DNA from: Harmothoe impar
Taxonomy: Eukaryota; Annelida; Polychaeta; Phyllodocida; Polynoidae
Length of the DNA: 64,000 bases
Assembly: GCA_947462335.1 (NCBI GenBank)
Contig: OX381720.1
Coordinates: 42,267,152-42,331,151 of the forward strand
Reading direction: 5' to 3'
Shown here: positions 12,501 through 24,073 of the stretch, in pieces
Position numbering within the stretch: the first letter of the stretch is position 1
Layout of the letters: each line of letters starts with the position of its first letter
Program-made: the position numbers and the translations under genes
Notes under the pieces: model-generated
The model's database searches: none
Seen by the model: only the letters and a program-made list of their open reading frames with translations
What the model was told of the DNA's origin: nothing

Positions 12501-15500
12501 GACACCAGGAATATAAGCACAATTTTGGCCAGAGAGGTTCTGCCACTTGCAGGCTACAAGGAATATTTCTTAAACCATTCTTCTACTGTAGGTAGGTAAT
12601 TTATAAATACCTAAACTACCTATGTTAAAATGAGATGTGTATGAGATTGTTATGGATGCCGGAGCTATTATTGTAAAGTATAGAGAGAGTAGTATATCAT
12701 TTACGGACACCCCCTCCCTGGAACAGACTAACTACGTGGTCGTGGATGTGGAAACAAATATATGTTTAATAAGAGGAACTACATGGTGTCCGGGTCAGGG
12801 GCCCTCCTGACAATCTGCCCTGGGACAACAGGCCCTCAGTTTTTTATCCACATGACGATTGCCCCCCCCCCCCCGACAATAGGCCCTATGACAATCGGCC
12901 TCCATGACTCTAAGCCCTCCCTGGTAATTACGTACAATAGTAATATTACAGTTATAGATGAACTGTTGGTAAATTGAAAACATTTACTGTAGAGAGTTAT
13001 GGCTTAATTAACCGTATGTTTGAACATGACACTTATATATAAAGTGTTTGAATGGAGAAATACATGTTGTAGATGATATTAGTAATACGAAATGAAAGAC
13101 CTTTTAAGAATGAACATGATTATGATAGTGCTTTTGATACAGTATTATTATTATCAATATTAGTATAGTACCCTAGGTTTTACACCCAGGAGAGAAAACG
13201 ACCTCTTAAAACAGCCTCAATGTTAATTGTCTTACTTTACCTGATGTACAACTTTACCTGAATCAACCCTACTAGAGTGAGGGTAATTGGGTCATAGAGG
13301 AATGGAACACAGGTGGGTGCAAGTGCAAAAACGATGTCATTACACTCACCAAGCAGATGGATAATAAAGATTACTAACTATGAAGAAGACTTTTGCCGGG
13401 GACTAGTGTGGCCAATGTGGCCAATATGGCCAATCCGAACTGATTTGGATGTTACAAACATGCCAGCTTTCACTTATCTTTTAATTAGGATATACCCTGT
13501 GCATCCAGGGGCCAATTGATTAGTTAGTGATCAATTATTGACATATCAGCACTCTTGTATTGTCTACCATCTCCTTTGTTAGGCACTCTGAAATACGCAA
13601 TGCAGTGGTCTCAAAGTGCAGCCATGGGTGACACACAAAATTGGCTCTGCATTTAGGAGTCTGCCTGAGATGAGGTTCAGGGTTTTTCAGATTGTTCAGC
13701 TCCTGATAGGACTATGACACTATGGAAAAGCATGTTGGAAAGCCCTTGAAGAGTAGTATCTCATAGTGGGCATTTAACATAGGTTTATAACAAAGGGGGA
13801 AAATGACAGTTTGCGAAAAGTGATGGTCCTTTTCTACCCCATAGATAATATTGAAATATTACCCAGCCAACTGTAAAAACAAATCAGCCAGGTCCTAACA
13901 TATCAGAAGATTGTGTGAACCCATCGACAGCCTCCTACATGGATCCCCAAGGGGTTTTCTAGACTGCCCAAATTGATACACTGCAAGTACTGCTCTAGCC
14001 TACATGACATGGGATTGTACAGCATCAAGATGTAAATAGGGTGTTTCATATATATCTTATGTGAATTAAAGAATATCTTATAGCAATATGGAAAGGAGAA
14101 TATTGTAGCTTTCCAACAGTGTATTACACACACCCTCAAATATTATAACAGCCTAAAGAGATCCATACAGGTAGAGAACTGGTATAGTGGCTGCATGGTC
14201 ACACACCAACTACATGTATAGTATAGCAGAGGTTAGAGTTTCATCTGGTATTACGTCACAGGGTGATGATTGGGGGGCAAACAAAGGCATCCAAGTGGTT
14301 AGGTAGTTGTACCATGATAGATTTATTAGACCGAAATTTGATATATTTGCGTACCTGGGTAGTAGTATAGTCTGTTGTTTTTACTATAGTTATACATATG
14401 ATATACAAGAGAGTCCCGAAACATATATTAATTTTACAACAATTAATAATGTATTTATGTGATCATTATTGTGTGAGATATGATTCATATACCCTGTAAA
14501 GTTTCACCCACGTGGCTTTTGTTTGCCCCCCACTGTTCTATTATTGGGTGCAAGCTACAACTCTAACCTCTGCTATAGACCCACTCTAGTGGTGCCAATC
14601 TCTCACAGGTACCCCTGTGCATTTCTATAGTGGGCACTTGCTTCCACAACCCTCCCTGTTCTGGTCAATTTCTCCACTTCTAATTGTGATAGAAGGATGA
14701 GTAAATATGTTCTGGAAAGCTGTTAGTGTGGCCAATAACATGGCACAATAAAATACGGAATCTACACAATTTGGAAAAGTTATCCAAGTGCCTACCTTTG
14801 TGTCAACATGACCACAGGACTGGAAACACATGGCTACTTTGCATAGGATCCTTGGATTGTAGTCAGCCACCTGGCACTTGTGTGCACTCACCCCTGCACC
14901 TTCCACTTGGATACATACCTACACACAGGTCCAAGACTAAACGTCAAGTCATGAGGACCAATCAAATAGAATTGGGGCTGGTTACCTGAGTGGTTATGTT
15001 GTCTAGGACATGGCAACTACTTCTTGGGGCGCCATGTTTCGAGTATTTATTTATCAAAACACAACAGGAACAAATATAATGCATTTGGTTGTGTTAATAA
15101 TTGACTTAAAAGGAGATGAAGTGAAACAAAATCGAACTGATGCATAATACATTGAAAAAATATTGATTATAAGAAGCTATAATCTGAAGCAGAAAAAAGG
15201 TTCACCAGACACCTTGTTTTTCGTTTCATGTAGTGTTGAAAGATGCCAGTCACAAGTTGGTCTGCTTGAATCGACAGTTGATAGGTGACAGTAGATGGAT
15301 GAAGTTGTAATTTCACTTTCAAGTCAAATTACTTTTCTGCAAGTTGAAGTAAATTTTCAATTCCAATATTACAAAAATAAATGAGCTTCCTGGGCCACTG
15401 TACTTGATTTCTGCGAGCCAACAGTGATTCATTTGTGACAATAATAATTGTAGTCTTAATATGCTAAATGAGAGCCTTCTAACCTTCTATACCTGCATGC

Positions 15501-18500
15501 AATTATATGGATCAATCCATATAATCAATCTGAAATGTGGGAGAATCACCTAAAATTAGCTGAAATAGTAGCTTTATATTAACATGGTCACGTGATGTAT
15601 CGGCGTGAAAGCGTTGTTTCTTATGGGAGTCGACGGAAAAGATTGACAGCACCGGCTCAGCTTTCTTTATCTTTTGAATCATTCCCTGTGCATCAAAAAA
15701 AAGATTTCTCCAAAAATATTCTGAGCTAATTAGGTCATCACCTCATTTGCATATTATGTGACCACGTGTCAAGTGCCCCTTAAGATCTGCTACATGTTAA
15801 TCTTCTATGTTACATCATTTACTCTGGTTAGAAAAGTCATAGTTGAGAACACTTGTCTTTGGCTCATTATTAGCCTTGAGTGAGACTAAGGGAGTGGTCA
15901 TTTTTTAACAACAGGGGGGGGTCGGTGGATTTTCGCCCCAGCGGATCAAAATATTTTTGGTCCTCCCCACGGGAGGGGTCGAAATTTTTTTGGTCCCCCC
16001 CTCAGGCAAGTTGAAATTGAGCGCGGCCGACCCCTTTGAGCTATAGTAACGCGCGGGCTTTTCCACTAAAAAGGGGTGCCATTTTTTTGGTCCCCCCCTC
16101 AAGAGGGGTCCAAATTTTTTTGGGCCCCCCCCCCTTCAAGGGGTCCAAATTTTTTTGGTCCCCCCCCAAATCCACCAACCCCTCCTGTTGTTAAAAAATG
16201 ACCACTCCCTAATATGATGCATAGAGACTTGTGGCAGTGCTATACCTATTGGCCTACCAGGTTAAGGCACTGTTTACAAATTGGTAACTGAATCAAATAC
16301 ATATTCATGATAATATAATGCTGAGAAACTGCCTTTCTGCAGGTGACATATGCAAGGAATTTGTATATACAGCACTTTTTCGTTTAGGATATTGGAATTT
16401 GTACCTAAGCTATATGGGACTTTGTTATTTTATCCTTCATGAAACTGAAGATATAGATTTTTGTTTATATTCTTAAGCTATCCCAACTCTCTCCTAGGTG
16501 GAACTGCTATCGGAGTACCAAGTCAGCTTCACGGCCTCTACACTGCGTGGAAGTTGTACGGCCGAGTCCCATGGCGCGAACTCGTCACACCTTCTATCAA
16601 ACTGTGTGAGGGTGGTTTTAAGGTGCATCAATCTGTACATAATGCAATCCAGCGTTACAAGGAGAGAATCATAAGCAACAACAACACAAACCTAAGGTTA
16701 GTAGATTTAGATTCATCGGAAGACCTCCTCTTTTGCATTAGAGGGACAAAGTCTCCAGACTGCATCATGTTTTTTTGCAATAATATATACATTACCATGT
16801 CAGTATGACCTTATTGTAATTTGCGAGGCAACTTACAACAAACCATGGCCAGCACATCTATATGCTATTTTTAATAGTCCAAATATGTTTATACATACCA
16901 TAAAATTATTTTATCATTCTTAAGAATAAATTGTTTTTATTCTTAGAATGATAAACCCTGCTTTTCTCTGTAACAAGCCTATTCCAAAAAAAAAATGCTG
17001 TTCTGAGACTTTGAACTGAGAGTGGTTCTGGTGTTAGCATCATGTAATTTTCAAAAGATAAATGCATTGCATGATGTAAGCCAGACATACAATCTCAGTA
17101 CTAATCTGCAAGTGTTATCTCCCTTCAGGAGAGTTGTAGGCAAACCTGGTGGTGGGTTCTATACACTGGGTGATTTCATAAAGAGACCAAGATTTGCCAG
17201 AACCCTGAAGATTATTGCTGATGATCCCATGTCCTTCTACAATGGATCCCTTGCTGATGACATAATTGCAGATATCCAGGAGGCTGGTAAGTAAGGACTT
17301 ATGTCACATCTACTATAACTACTAGAATACTATTTTTGAATACTTGCATCCGCCAGGCGAGTTCATCTATCTCATTTTCTTGAAATGAGAAAATTATTTT
17401 TGGCTATGTAGTTAATAAATGTAATGATACTAACAACATGATGTAAAAACTTATGCATATCTACTAATTAACCCATTATTCATCTGCTAGTGTCAGCATG
17501 ATACTTGAATACAGCACTGGTGAGTAACTATGCAGGACTGCTTTCATGCATCATGATGATAAAAGGCATAATGGATTAAACAATGTGCAGCTCTTTATAA
17601 AGAGTTAAGGTGGCAAAATAGCATCAATTGAGATTTCCACTTTTCCACACCAGGTGGCGAGATGGTGAAGGAGGATTTGATCCAGTACCAGACTCGCATA
17701 AGGAAACCTATCACAGGCAAACTAAAGAGTTTGGGTTTGACTATGTATGCACCAGAGCCGCCCTCTAGTGGTGTTGTACTGGAGTATATATTAAGGCTCT
17801 ATGATGGTGAGTAGACATAGTTACCTTGTTGTCTCCCATAGAAGAATTTTACCACTGGCATACCTATACGAAATCTAGAAAAAAATTGTTCTGGGCTATT
17901 TGTTATCCTCGCAGTGGAGGGTTTTTAAGGTGTTTTATTGGGTTAGATAATGGCTTGCTAATATATTGTTCAGAAGTATAATTTTAGTGGAAATAACAAT
18001 GTTTAAACACACATATTGTATTCGATCAGTGGCGGATCCAGGATTGACAAAAGGGGGGCGTGTCCCCTTTCATTGGCAAAAGGAGGGGGCACACCCCTTA
18101 TTTTTAGGCTACATTGGAGTATAAAAATGATAATTAAACTCTTAACTACAGGAAGAAAGGAGGGGGTGCGCGCCCCCGCGTTCCATACCCTCAAAATCCG
18201 CCACTGTTGATCATTTGCAACAAAATATATTACACACTGTTTTTTAAATTGTATATTTGGTGGCCTATGTTCAGTTTATGAAAGATTGGTGATGCCTTCT
18301 GATCTCTTACAGAATTTAAGTTCAACAATGAAAGCTTGAGAGACCTAGAGTCAAGACTCCTGGCATTCCAAAAAGTTGTGGAATCAGACAAATTTGCTTT
18401 CGGTCAGAGGTCTGCGTTGGGAGACCCACTGTTCTGGAACATAACTGAGGTAGGTTAATCAAACAAACACCTGAGAGATACGCATGGTGTGGCCCCAATT

Positions 18501-21500
18501 GTTCTCCCGATGTGCCCCAGGGGGGGGGGTAACCAACTTGACCCAACGGTTTTGTCATTTTAACAGTGGATGTATGGCCATTAAAGAAGACTCGGTTTTA
18601 ATGAGAGCAATGTGACAAATATAGAAGTATCAAAACTAAGCATGTTTCCATACTTGCATCATGCTTCTGTATTGCACCAGTCGTGAACAAGTTAACATAT
18701 TTAGGTATCAGCAGTTCAGGAATCCCCACCAGGAGCCTCAGTCATGCACTCCTTCAAACCGTACACATAAGCGGCGCAAAATGTAGAAGCACACTAATAT
18801 CCTGACCTTAGTCAGTTCTGGCTAATAACTCAGTCACTAGTGAATAACCTAGTCAGTCTTTTTTTGGCTCCCTGTCCGACCAACCACGGTTGGTGATTTT
18901 ATCAAGTTGGTCAGTATTAATCAGCCCACCTAGGCTTTCCATTTCTATGAGTTTTTAGCTCAGTCTTTTTGAGGGATTAGTCATACTTTGTTTTGCCTCA
19001 GTCATTTTTGAATATCAGTCACTCTGACCGATATCCCTATATATGACTAACCTTGGATAGCCACTACAGAGCAAGCCACAGAACATTTAAATTATCAGTG
19101 ACTTGGAGAACAATCTTGTGGCCAGATTTTGAGAAGGTGGACGAAAAGTAAAATTATCATCAAGACTGGTAAGCTGAGTGAGACCAATGAAAAAAAGGAA
19201 AGTTAAAGCTTGACCGTCATGGTTGAAGTGAGGCCAAAAGCACTTTTGGATATAGTTCAATTTTGATTCACAAGAGGGCTCTTAAGGGCTGGGAGCTTAG
19301 CTCTTACAGGCAGAAGATAGGGTGAATATGTTGTAGCTGGACAATGCTCATGGTCCCCTGTCCAAACACTGCTGCCCTCTGGTGGAACTGTTGTTTTAGG
19401 CCATGTATGGAAAATGCTGAACTTATTCCCTGACGGCCCAGCTTTAAGAAACTTGGGCTACAATTATGGCCAAAGGTCTCAATACATTACTGCACAATGC
19501 AGCCCTTCATTTGTTATGGATTAATAAATCCAATGATACAATCTTCAAAGTTGGTCCTTCAGCTTAACATTGCCACTATAGGTGGTAGGGCTGCTCAACT
19601 ACTCTACCATTGAGCATTGTCTGCCCTTACTCTTTTCCTATACAGGTTGTGAAGAACATGACTGATGATTCCTACATAGATAGAATCAGACGTAAGATAG
19701 ACACAACACGTACTAGGGACTTGGACTATTATGAGCACCAGTACCACATCGCGGATGATGCAGGAACTTCACAGATCAGTGTCCTGGCTCCAGATGGTGG
19801 TGCTGTGTCACTTACATCAAGTGTGAATTATTTGTGAGTGCACTAACAGGGGTAGAGACTAACATTTTCAGCCATGGGCCACCCAGGCCCATAACCTGAG
19901 GAGTCTACGGGCCCGCACCTAATACTGTGGACCCAGAATATATGTGGACAGTCGAGGGAAAAGGGTCCTCCAAAGGTTAAACTCAATCATAAAATTGAGG
20001 TCATCAGCTTTCCAGTGATATATTTCATTAGCAGGTACCACTTCTAGCTTTTGTGAACTGGCTCCTTAAATGTGTGTGGGCACTGTCCAATCTCAGATGC
20101 CAATAAGCTCTATCTTACTTTGTTTTAGAGATATCTCTATCTAATTAGCATAATTATGAAAATTCCCAAATGTCCAAACTTTTTCAAACATTTAGTCACA
20201 GCTTTTAATCTTAAAATGGGATTTACATTCCGTTTTCAGCATGGACATCTTTGTGGGGCCTGTAATCATTTATTTCTTGAAAAATTCAATTTAGAATGAA
20301 AATTATGTTTCCATGGCAATCAAAAAGTGCAAAAACACCAATTTAGGCCCAAAAACGTTCTTTTTACATTCCAAATATGGAAGGTTTTCACTAAAGCTGG
20401 AATTTTCTAAAGTGGCTTTTTGTATTCTCCATCAAAAAGTAGTATAGAACAATTTTTATGATATTTTGAACATTGTTGGCTATATGGAGCCCCCTGGTGG
20501 CTAAAGTTGGTACTAAGAATCCCCCGCGGAGGTCCCTTTTCCCTTGTTGATCCACATATATCTTACTTTTTTAAAGATAAGTATTACTGTTTAATATAGA
20601 GCCACACCTAACCAAAATGGTCGCCCTCCTTGCAATTTTCCCTTCCTGACGCCATGTAACATGGCTTTATTGATAAAGATTAATTTGACTAGAATATTCC
20701 CCATGCACTACTATGGGCCATCCGGACCCATATGAAGGTAATTCTTGAGAAAACTGTGGGTCCAGACCAAGAGCTATGATCCATTGGCTCCCAAGCCAGT
20801 GTTAGTGTCTACCCCTGACTAATATACACAATATAAGCATTAAATATGATTTTGAAAAACATTTGGAACTATAGATGAATCTCGGGCCGTATTTCACAAG
20901 GCCGATTACATGGATATTTCCTATAGAATATGTGTTAAACATATGATAAATCTAGAATATCTATTACAATATGATGGTTAGTTGGTACCAAATTCAGTTT
21001 AAAATCATACTACTACCATGTATTGCTTTAGTAAAAGGCCTGTTACACTGTAAAAATATTCTGTTGAATATACAGAGAATCAATGTAAAATTTTACGGTG
21101 CATCATTGTAAATGTGATAATGGTGAGGCAGTGTAAAGTCAACCAATTTTACTTTGAATATCTGTAATCCAGTACGGTGATACACCGTTTATTCATTTAC
21201 GGTGAAGCTAAGTCTTCAGTTGTATATACAGAGAATCACTGTCAGATTTTACGGTGAATCATTGTATATATTTTATTACGGAGGGGCAATGTAAAATTGA
21301 TATGTTTTACTTTGAATATCCGTAATCCAATACAGTGAAACACAGTTTATTTTCACAGTGAAACCAGGTTTATTTTACAGTGAAGCTATGTTTAATTGAT
21401 GTCCAGTTTTATCACACTAGGTGTCAGTTTGGTTCGTGAGCAGATTTTCCTAGATGCTATGAACACCATTTTTGTGGCAATAAGAAATATATTTACACTT

Positions 21501-23421
21501 GAAGCTGTAAGGTTTGCCATATAGCCATCTTAGAGTGACTTCCACTCATGGACTGGCATTCCAAAGTGTCATGAAGCATTCTATAATGCTCTCATAGACT
21601 ATTTCCTAATGATTAGGCATGAAGTCTTGATACTAAGATGATATTGCTGATTGGACATTGTGTACCAAATCGGGCATGAAACCATATAGGGCATGGAGTT
21701 ATGTAAAGGAGGATAAATGAACAGAATAACACTGTGATAAATGAATTGAATTATACCAAATACCATATATTATTGTTTAGGCACTGTATTAAGATAACAG
21801 TGATGTTCTGTATTTTGTTAGATTAACGGTGATTCACTGGTACCACTGGGTGCCAGACTTTCACCGTTATAATTACGGAGAATTTGAAACAACGGTGACC
21901 GTTATTTTTACGGTGAAAGTCCGGCAATCAGTGGTGCCAGTGAATCTCCTTTATTTTAACGGAATTTTTTTTACAGTGTATACAAATACATAGAACCCCA
22001 TGGATAGGATACATTGGTTCTTGCTGCCATTACTTGTAAGGTTGTGAAACACGGGATAATCAAAAACTTATTAACCTTATAAGTCTTGTGTGAGTATTTA
22101 TATTGCTTTCTATTGCTTTTCTTATTGTATAATTAGACGTTATTGTTATCTAATACTATTCCATTTCACATACCACAGTTTTGGTTCACGAGTATATGGC
22201 TCCAGGACTGGAATAATGTTCAACAATGAGATGGATGACTTCTCTGTTCCGGGTAAATCCAACACCTTCGGGATCGCTGCATCACCATCTAATTTCCCTG
22301 AGCCTGGAAAGATGCCCATGTCTTCAATGAGTCCCATCATCTTCCTAACGGACTCTGGCGAGGTTGCCTATATATCTGGAGGCTCTGGTGGAGCTGTGAT
22401 AATAAGCTCTGTAGCCTATGTAAGTAATGTGCAATCTCATACATGTTGAATTCCATGATATTTTCTATACACATCTGTATCAATGTTAATGGTTACATTT
22501 ATCATTATAAATGAGGCCACCAATTTCTAAAGTTTATTTATAAGAGTAAAGATGTATCTTTTATGAATTTAATAGAATCTGCATGATTCTGTTCCAGGTT
22601 GCCCTTCACAATCTGTACTTTGGACTGGACCTGAAGGCAGCAGTTGATGCCCCAAGACTGCACCACCAGCTGCTTCCTAATGAGATTAGATACGAGGATG
22701 GATTTGATAAGGTACTGTCCAGTCTTGTATACTGTATCTGTCCGTTTTAGTGCAGGTCCTCAAGTTATCGCAGGGCCCATTTAGTGCAGATTAGAGGCCA
22801 TCATAATCATTTTAATTGCTGAAACTCGATCTTAAAAAGTGCATGTCTTGTATTAGTGCAGTTTTAAGAGGCACAGGAGGTTGGAATACACAAGTGCAGG
22901 TGCACTAAAATGGGCAGATATTTTTTCATTGTATGGTACTGTAAATTCCCGCGTATAACCCGCACCTCGCGTATAACCCACACCCCAACTTGGGGAGAAT
23001 CCCATAACTCTCACTTGGGGTCTGAAAATCGCTCCTTTAGTACTGTACAATACTTGTAAAGACCCTCGTATTACCCACACCTAGACTTCAAGAATATTGT
23101 ATAACCCGCACTGAAGGATTGGTTCCAACGGGTTATATAGGCCATTTACATAATTCTCTTTCAAAAACTATTTGAGATACCGACTTTCCTCTAGTGCGAC
23201 AGCACAATCTACATCAGTGTTTCTATTTTACTTTGCAGGATGTGCTGGCAGGGCTTCAGGCCAAGAACCATACAATTAGAATGGTTTCTAACATTGGCTA
23301 TGTGGGTGCCATCCGTAACCTGTGTGCCTATGGCTGTAGTGAAGGAGATGAGGACTGCCTGGATTATTGTGTACATGCTGTAGCTGACTTTGGCAATAGG
23401 GGAACCACTTATGGATATTGA
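6560..23421 (+). CDS. Gamma-glutamyltransferase B (GGT-B), complete, 12 exons
   Basis: Coding exons: 6560-6564, 11117-11368, 12028-12153, 12488-12591, 16498-16696, 17129-17286, 17654-17806, 18313-18449, 19646-19833, 22179-22419, 22598-22711 and 23239-23421. They total 1860 nt, 619 residues plus TGA. The product is a type II membrane Ntn-hydrolase that splits the gamma-glutamyl bond of glutathione and its conjugates at the cell surface. The start MRQS leads into a hydrophobic anchor (about residues 5-28), then a Pro/Lys-rich stalk. The family signature GEGIGGGSF lies in exon 3, and R143 matches human R107, which binds the gamma-glutamyl carboxylate. T419 in AGTSQISV is the autoprocessing and catalytic Thr (human T381), predicting a 418-residue heavy and a 201-residue light chain. 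N439, D461, S489/S490 and G511/G512 match human N401, D423, S451/S452 and G473/G474 with no gap. Several NxS/T sites (NHS, NNT, NIT, NMT) suggest glycosylation. The exon 3 acceptor has a poor pyrimidine tract. The C-terminal four-Cys segment is unlike vertebrate GGT1. Confidence 0.93.
8171..8251. repeat. Perfect-arm hairpin in GGT-B intron 1
   Basis: Arms of about 27 bp (TTTGATATCTCATAGA... and its complement ...TCTATGAGATATCAAA) face each other around a ~27 bp loop. The arms also contain GGGCTTTCAT / ATGAAAGCCC. This could be a tiny foldback element. Confidence 0.7.
8395..8885 (+). mobile_element. Dispersed repeat with GGTTGGTCA motifs (forward copy)
   Basis: Many copies of TAGGTTGGTCAT and GGTCAGTCAGTA occur, plus the marker GGGAGCCAAAAATGACTAAC followed by TAGGTTAGGCACTAGTG. 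The reverse complement of the marker occurs at 18835-18895 in intron 8 of the same gene. It is a non-coding interspersed element whose ends are not resolved. Confidence 0.6.
9511..9840. mobile_element. hAT-like MITE with 5-bp target duplication GCATA
   Basis: The left end CAGGCCCGTAACTAG and the inverted right end (CAGACCTGTAACTAG on the minus strand) form TIRs that continue into G-rich and TTTGT sequence. GCATA is present directly on both sides (9506-9510 and 9841-9845), a convincing target-site duplication. The internal open frame (9532-9846) runs into the TIR and is not a gene. Confidence 0.7.
10444..10543. mobile_element. ~100-bp inverted-repeat element in GGT-B intron 1
   Basis: Left arm TACTGTTAACATAGATATTT-TCGC mirrors the right arm GCGAAAATATCTACATTAAC-AGTA with few mismatches. 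It is a small foldback or MITE with no coding capacity. Confidence 0.65.
11720..11900. repeat. ATGCATGAATGCA-type dispersed repeat (GGT-B intron 2)
   Basis: Shows GTCGTCATGATGCACCAACG and TATTGGTGCATCTTGCTGA in near-inverted arrangement, followed by an unrelated tail. It belongs to a family seen in at least fourteen places in the window. The family marker is a palindromic GCATCATGATGC-like core beside GCACTGG(C/T)GAGT. Confidence 0.5.
14222..14577. mobile_element. TIR element with TATAGCAGAGGTTAGAGTT ends
   Basis: The left end TATAGCAGAGGTTAGAGTT and the right end AACTCTAACCTCTGCTATA are perfect inverted repeats. Further in, GGGGGGCAAACAAA mirrors TTTGTTTGCCCCCC. It is ~356 bp, non-coding and MITE-like. 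Confidence 0.75.
15890..16209. mobile_element. Harbinger-like MITE, copy 1 (TAA target duplication)
   Basis: The element is a near-palindrome of 320 bp. The left end GGGAGTGGTCATTTTTTAAC then AACAGGGGGG mirrors the right end, and it is flanked by TAA on both sides (15887-15889 and 16210-16212). The inside repeats AATTTTTTTGG(T/G)CCCCCC units. The 3-bp TAA duplication and GGG-starting TIR fit PIF/Harbinger; the class is inferred. Related copies lie at 43805-44120 and, broken, at 27201. Confidence 0.75.
17480..17600. repeat. ATGCATGAATGCA-type dispersed repeat (GGT-B intron 6)
   Basis: Has CACTGGTGAGTAACTATGCA, then CATGCATCATGATG and GGATTAAACAATGTGC, the usual order of this family. It sits 50 bp upstream of exon 7. 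Confidence 0.5.
18027..18206. mobile_element. Short hAT-like MITE (CAGTGGCGGATCCAGG end)
   Basis: Begins CAGTGGCGGATCCAGGATT and ends AAAATCCGCCACTG, an inverted terminal repeat. This terminus is a common hAT-type end in animals (family knowledge). The internal arms also mirror GGGGGCGTG/GCGCGCCCCC-like sequence. A target duplication is not clear. It lies in intron 7 of GGT-B. Confidence 0.65.
18770..19070 (-). mobile_element. Dispersed GGTTGGTCA repeat (reverse copy)
   Basis: The reverse complement of part of the element at 8395-8885. The segment CACTAGTG-AATAACCTAGTCAG through GGCTCCCTGTCCGACCAACC mirrors the forward marker. It is inserted in intron 8 of GGT-B. Confidence 0.55.
19646..19833 (+). 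CDS. GGT-B exon 9: autoprocessing and catalytic Thr exon
   Basis: Encodes residues 379-440 and part of 441. It includes the AGTSQISV segment whose Thr419 becomes the N-terminus of the light chain and the nucleophile after self-cleavage (known GGT mechanism). SLTSSVNY follows; its Asn is the counterpart of human N401. The donor is TT|GTGAGT. The matching exon in GGT-C is 34831-35018. Confidence 0.92.
19847..20817. mobile_element. hAT-like transposon insertion, 971 bp, with paralogous empty site
   Basis: Starts CAGGGGTAGAGACTAAC and ends GTTAGTGTCTACCCCTG (inverted). It is flanked by the duplication ACTAA (19842-19846 and 20818-20822). GGT-C keeps the uninterrupted site (GTGAGTGCACTAACATACAA at 35019-35038), so this is a real insertion that postdates the duplication. 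It sits only 13 bp after the exon 9 donor. The interior contains a diverged non-coding sequence that also occurs alone at 33515-33870. A shorter relative is at 37619-37980. Confidence 0.85.
21046..21978. mobile_element. TA-flanked TIR element (CACTGTAAAAA ends), 933 bp
   Basis: Begins CACTGTAAAAATA and ends TTTTTTTACAGTG, flanked by TA on each side, as expected for Tc1/mariner-type non-autonomous elements (superfamily inferred). Inside, TATACAGAGAATCA(A/C)TGT with TTTTACGGTG occurs twice in tandem, and a long inner palindrome pairs GATTCACTGGTACCACTG with CAGTGGTGCCAGTGAATC near the right end. No transposase frame is present. It lies in intron 9 of GGT-B and is absent from GGT-C. Confidence 0.75.
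22934..23130. repeat. Dispersed GCGTATAACCCGCACC repeat, copy 2
   Basis: GGTACTGTAAATTCCCGCGT is followed by ATAACCCGCACC and CGCGTATAACCCACACC, then a GTATAACCCGCAC unit in the same orientation. It is in intron 11 of GGT-B, just as copy 1 precedes exon 11 of GGT-A, but at a different position. Confidence 0.6.
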
Positions 23422-24067
23422 GAACTGCAAGGATTACAAACCCAGCAAGAAAAAATTATGTCAATATTTTCAAGGTGTTGTCTCTAAACACAGTATTTTA
23501 ATGTCCAGAAAGTCTTTGTAGTAGAGAAACGTTTGAACAGATACCTTAACATTTAGAGAAATTAGTTTCAAAGCTTTTTTTGAGGAAATGTTATTTTAAC
23601 AAAAAGAAAAACATTTGTCAGGAATGTTTATTCAACAGATTACTCTGTGTTAGTTAGAACTACCTTGTTGATTAATGTACACTGTAATATTTTAACCACT
23701 GTTTCTAGCAAGTCCCTGAAATTGCAGTAAAAGGGAATGAATCGAACATGAATTACCTGAAAAGTTATATCTCTTCGTCTTGTTTTCTGAGAATTGAAAA
23801 CAAACTTGATAACCATATCCACCCACTTTAGCAATACTGCCCCGTGTTAATACAGGACCAGCACTTACTTGAGCTTTGAGAAGTGGATGATTCAGTATTT
23901 GTACAACAGCTACTACAAGGAGTGCCTATTATTGTCCTAGTTTGTCAGCAATTAACTTATCTTGCCTATACTGCCATTAAAAGCTTCAATGATAACTAAA
24001 CAATTAGACTACTCAATAGAATGCTGTTTAATTGCAACTGTTGTTTATATAAGTTTATACATCCATT

Positions 24068-24073
24068 AATAAA
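24068..24073 (+). terminator. Candidate poly(A) signal for GGT-B
   Basis: AATAAA about 650 nt downstream of the TGA at 23419-23421. Use is inferred only from sequence. Confidence 0.35.

Larger units (their letters stand above)
12592..16497. other. Intron 4 of GGT-B
   Basis: A 3.9-kb intron. It contains a region of GACAAT(C/A)(G/T)GCC motifs with a poly-C run (12780-12915), a palindromic element (14222-14577) and a Harbinger-like MITE (15890-16209). Apart from these, no exon-like or conserved segment was recognised. Confidence 0.7.
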
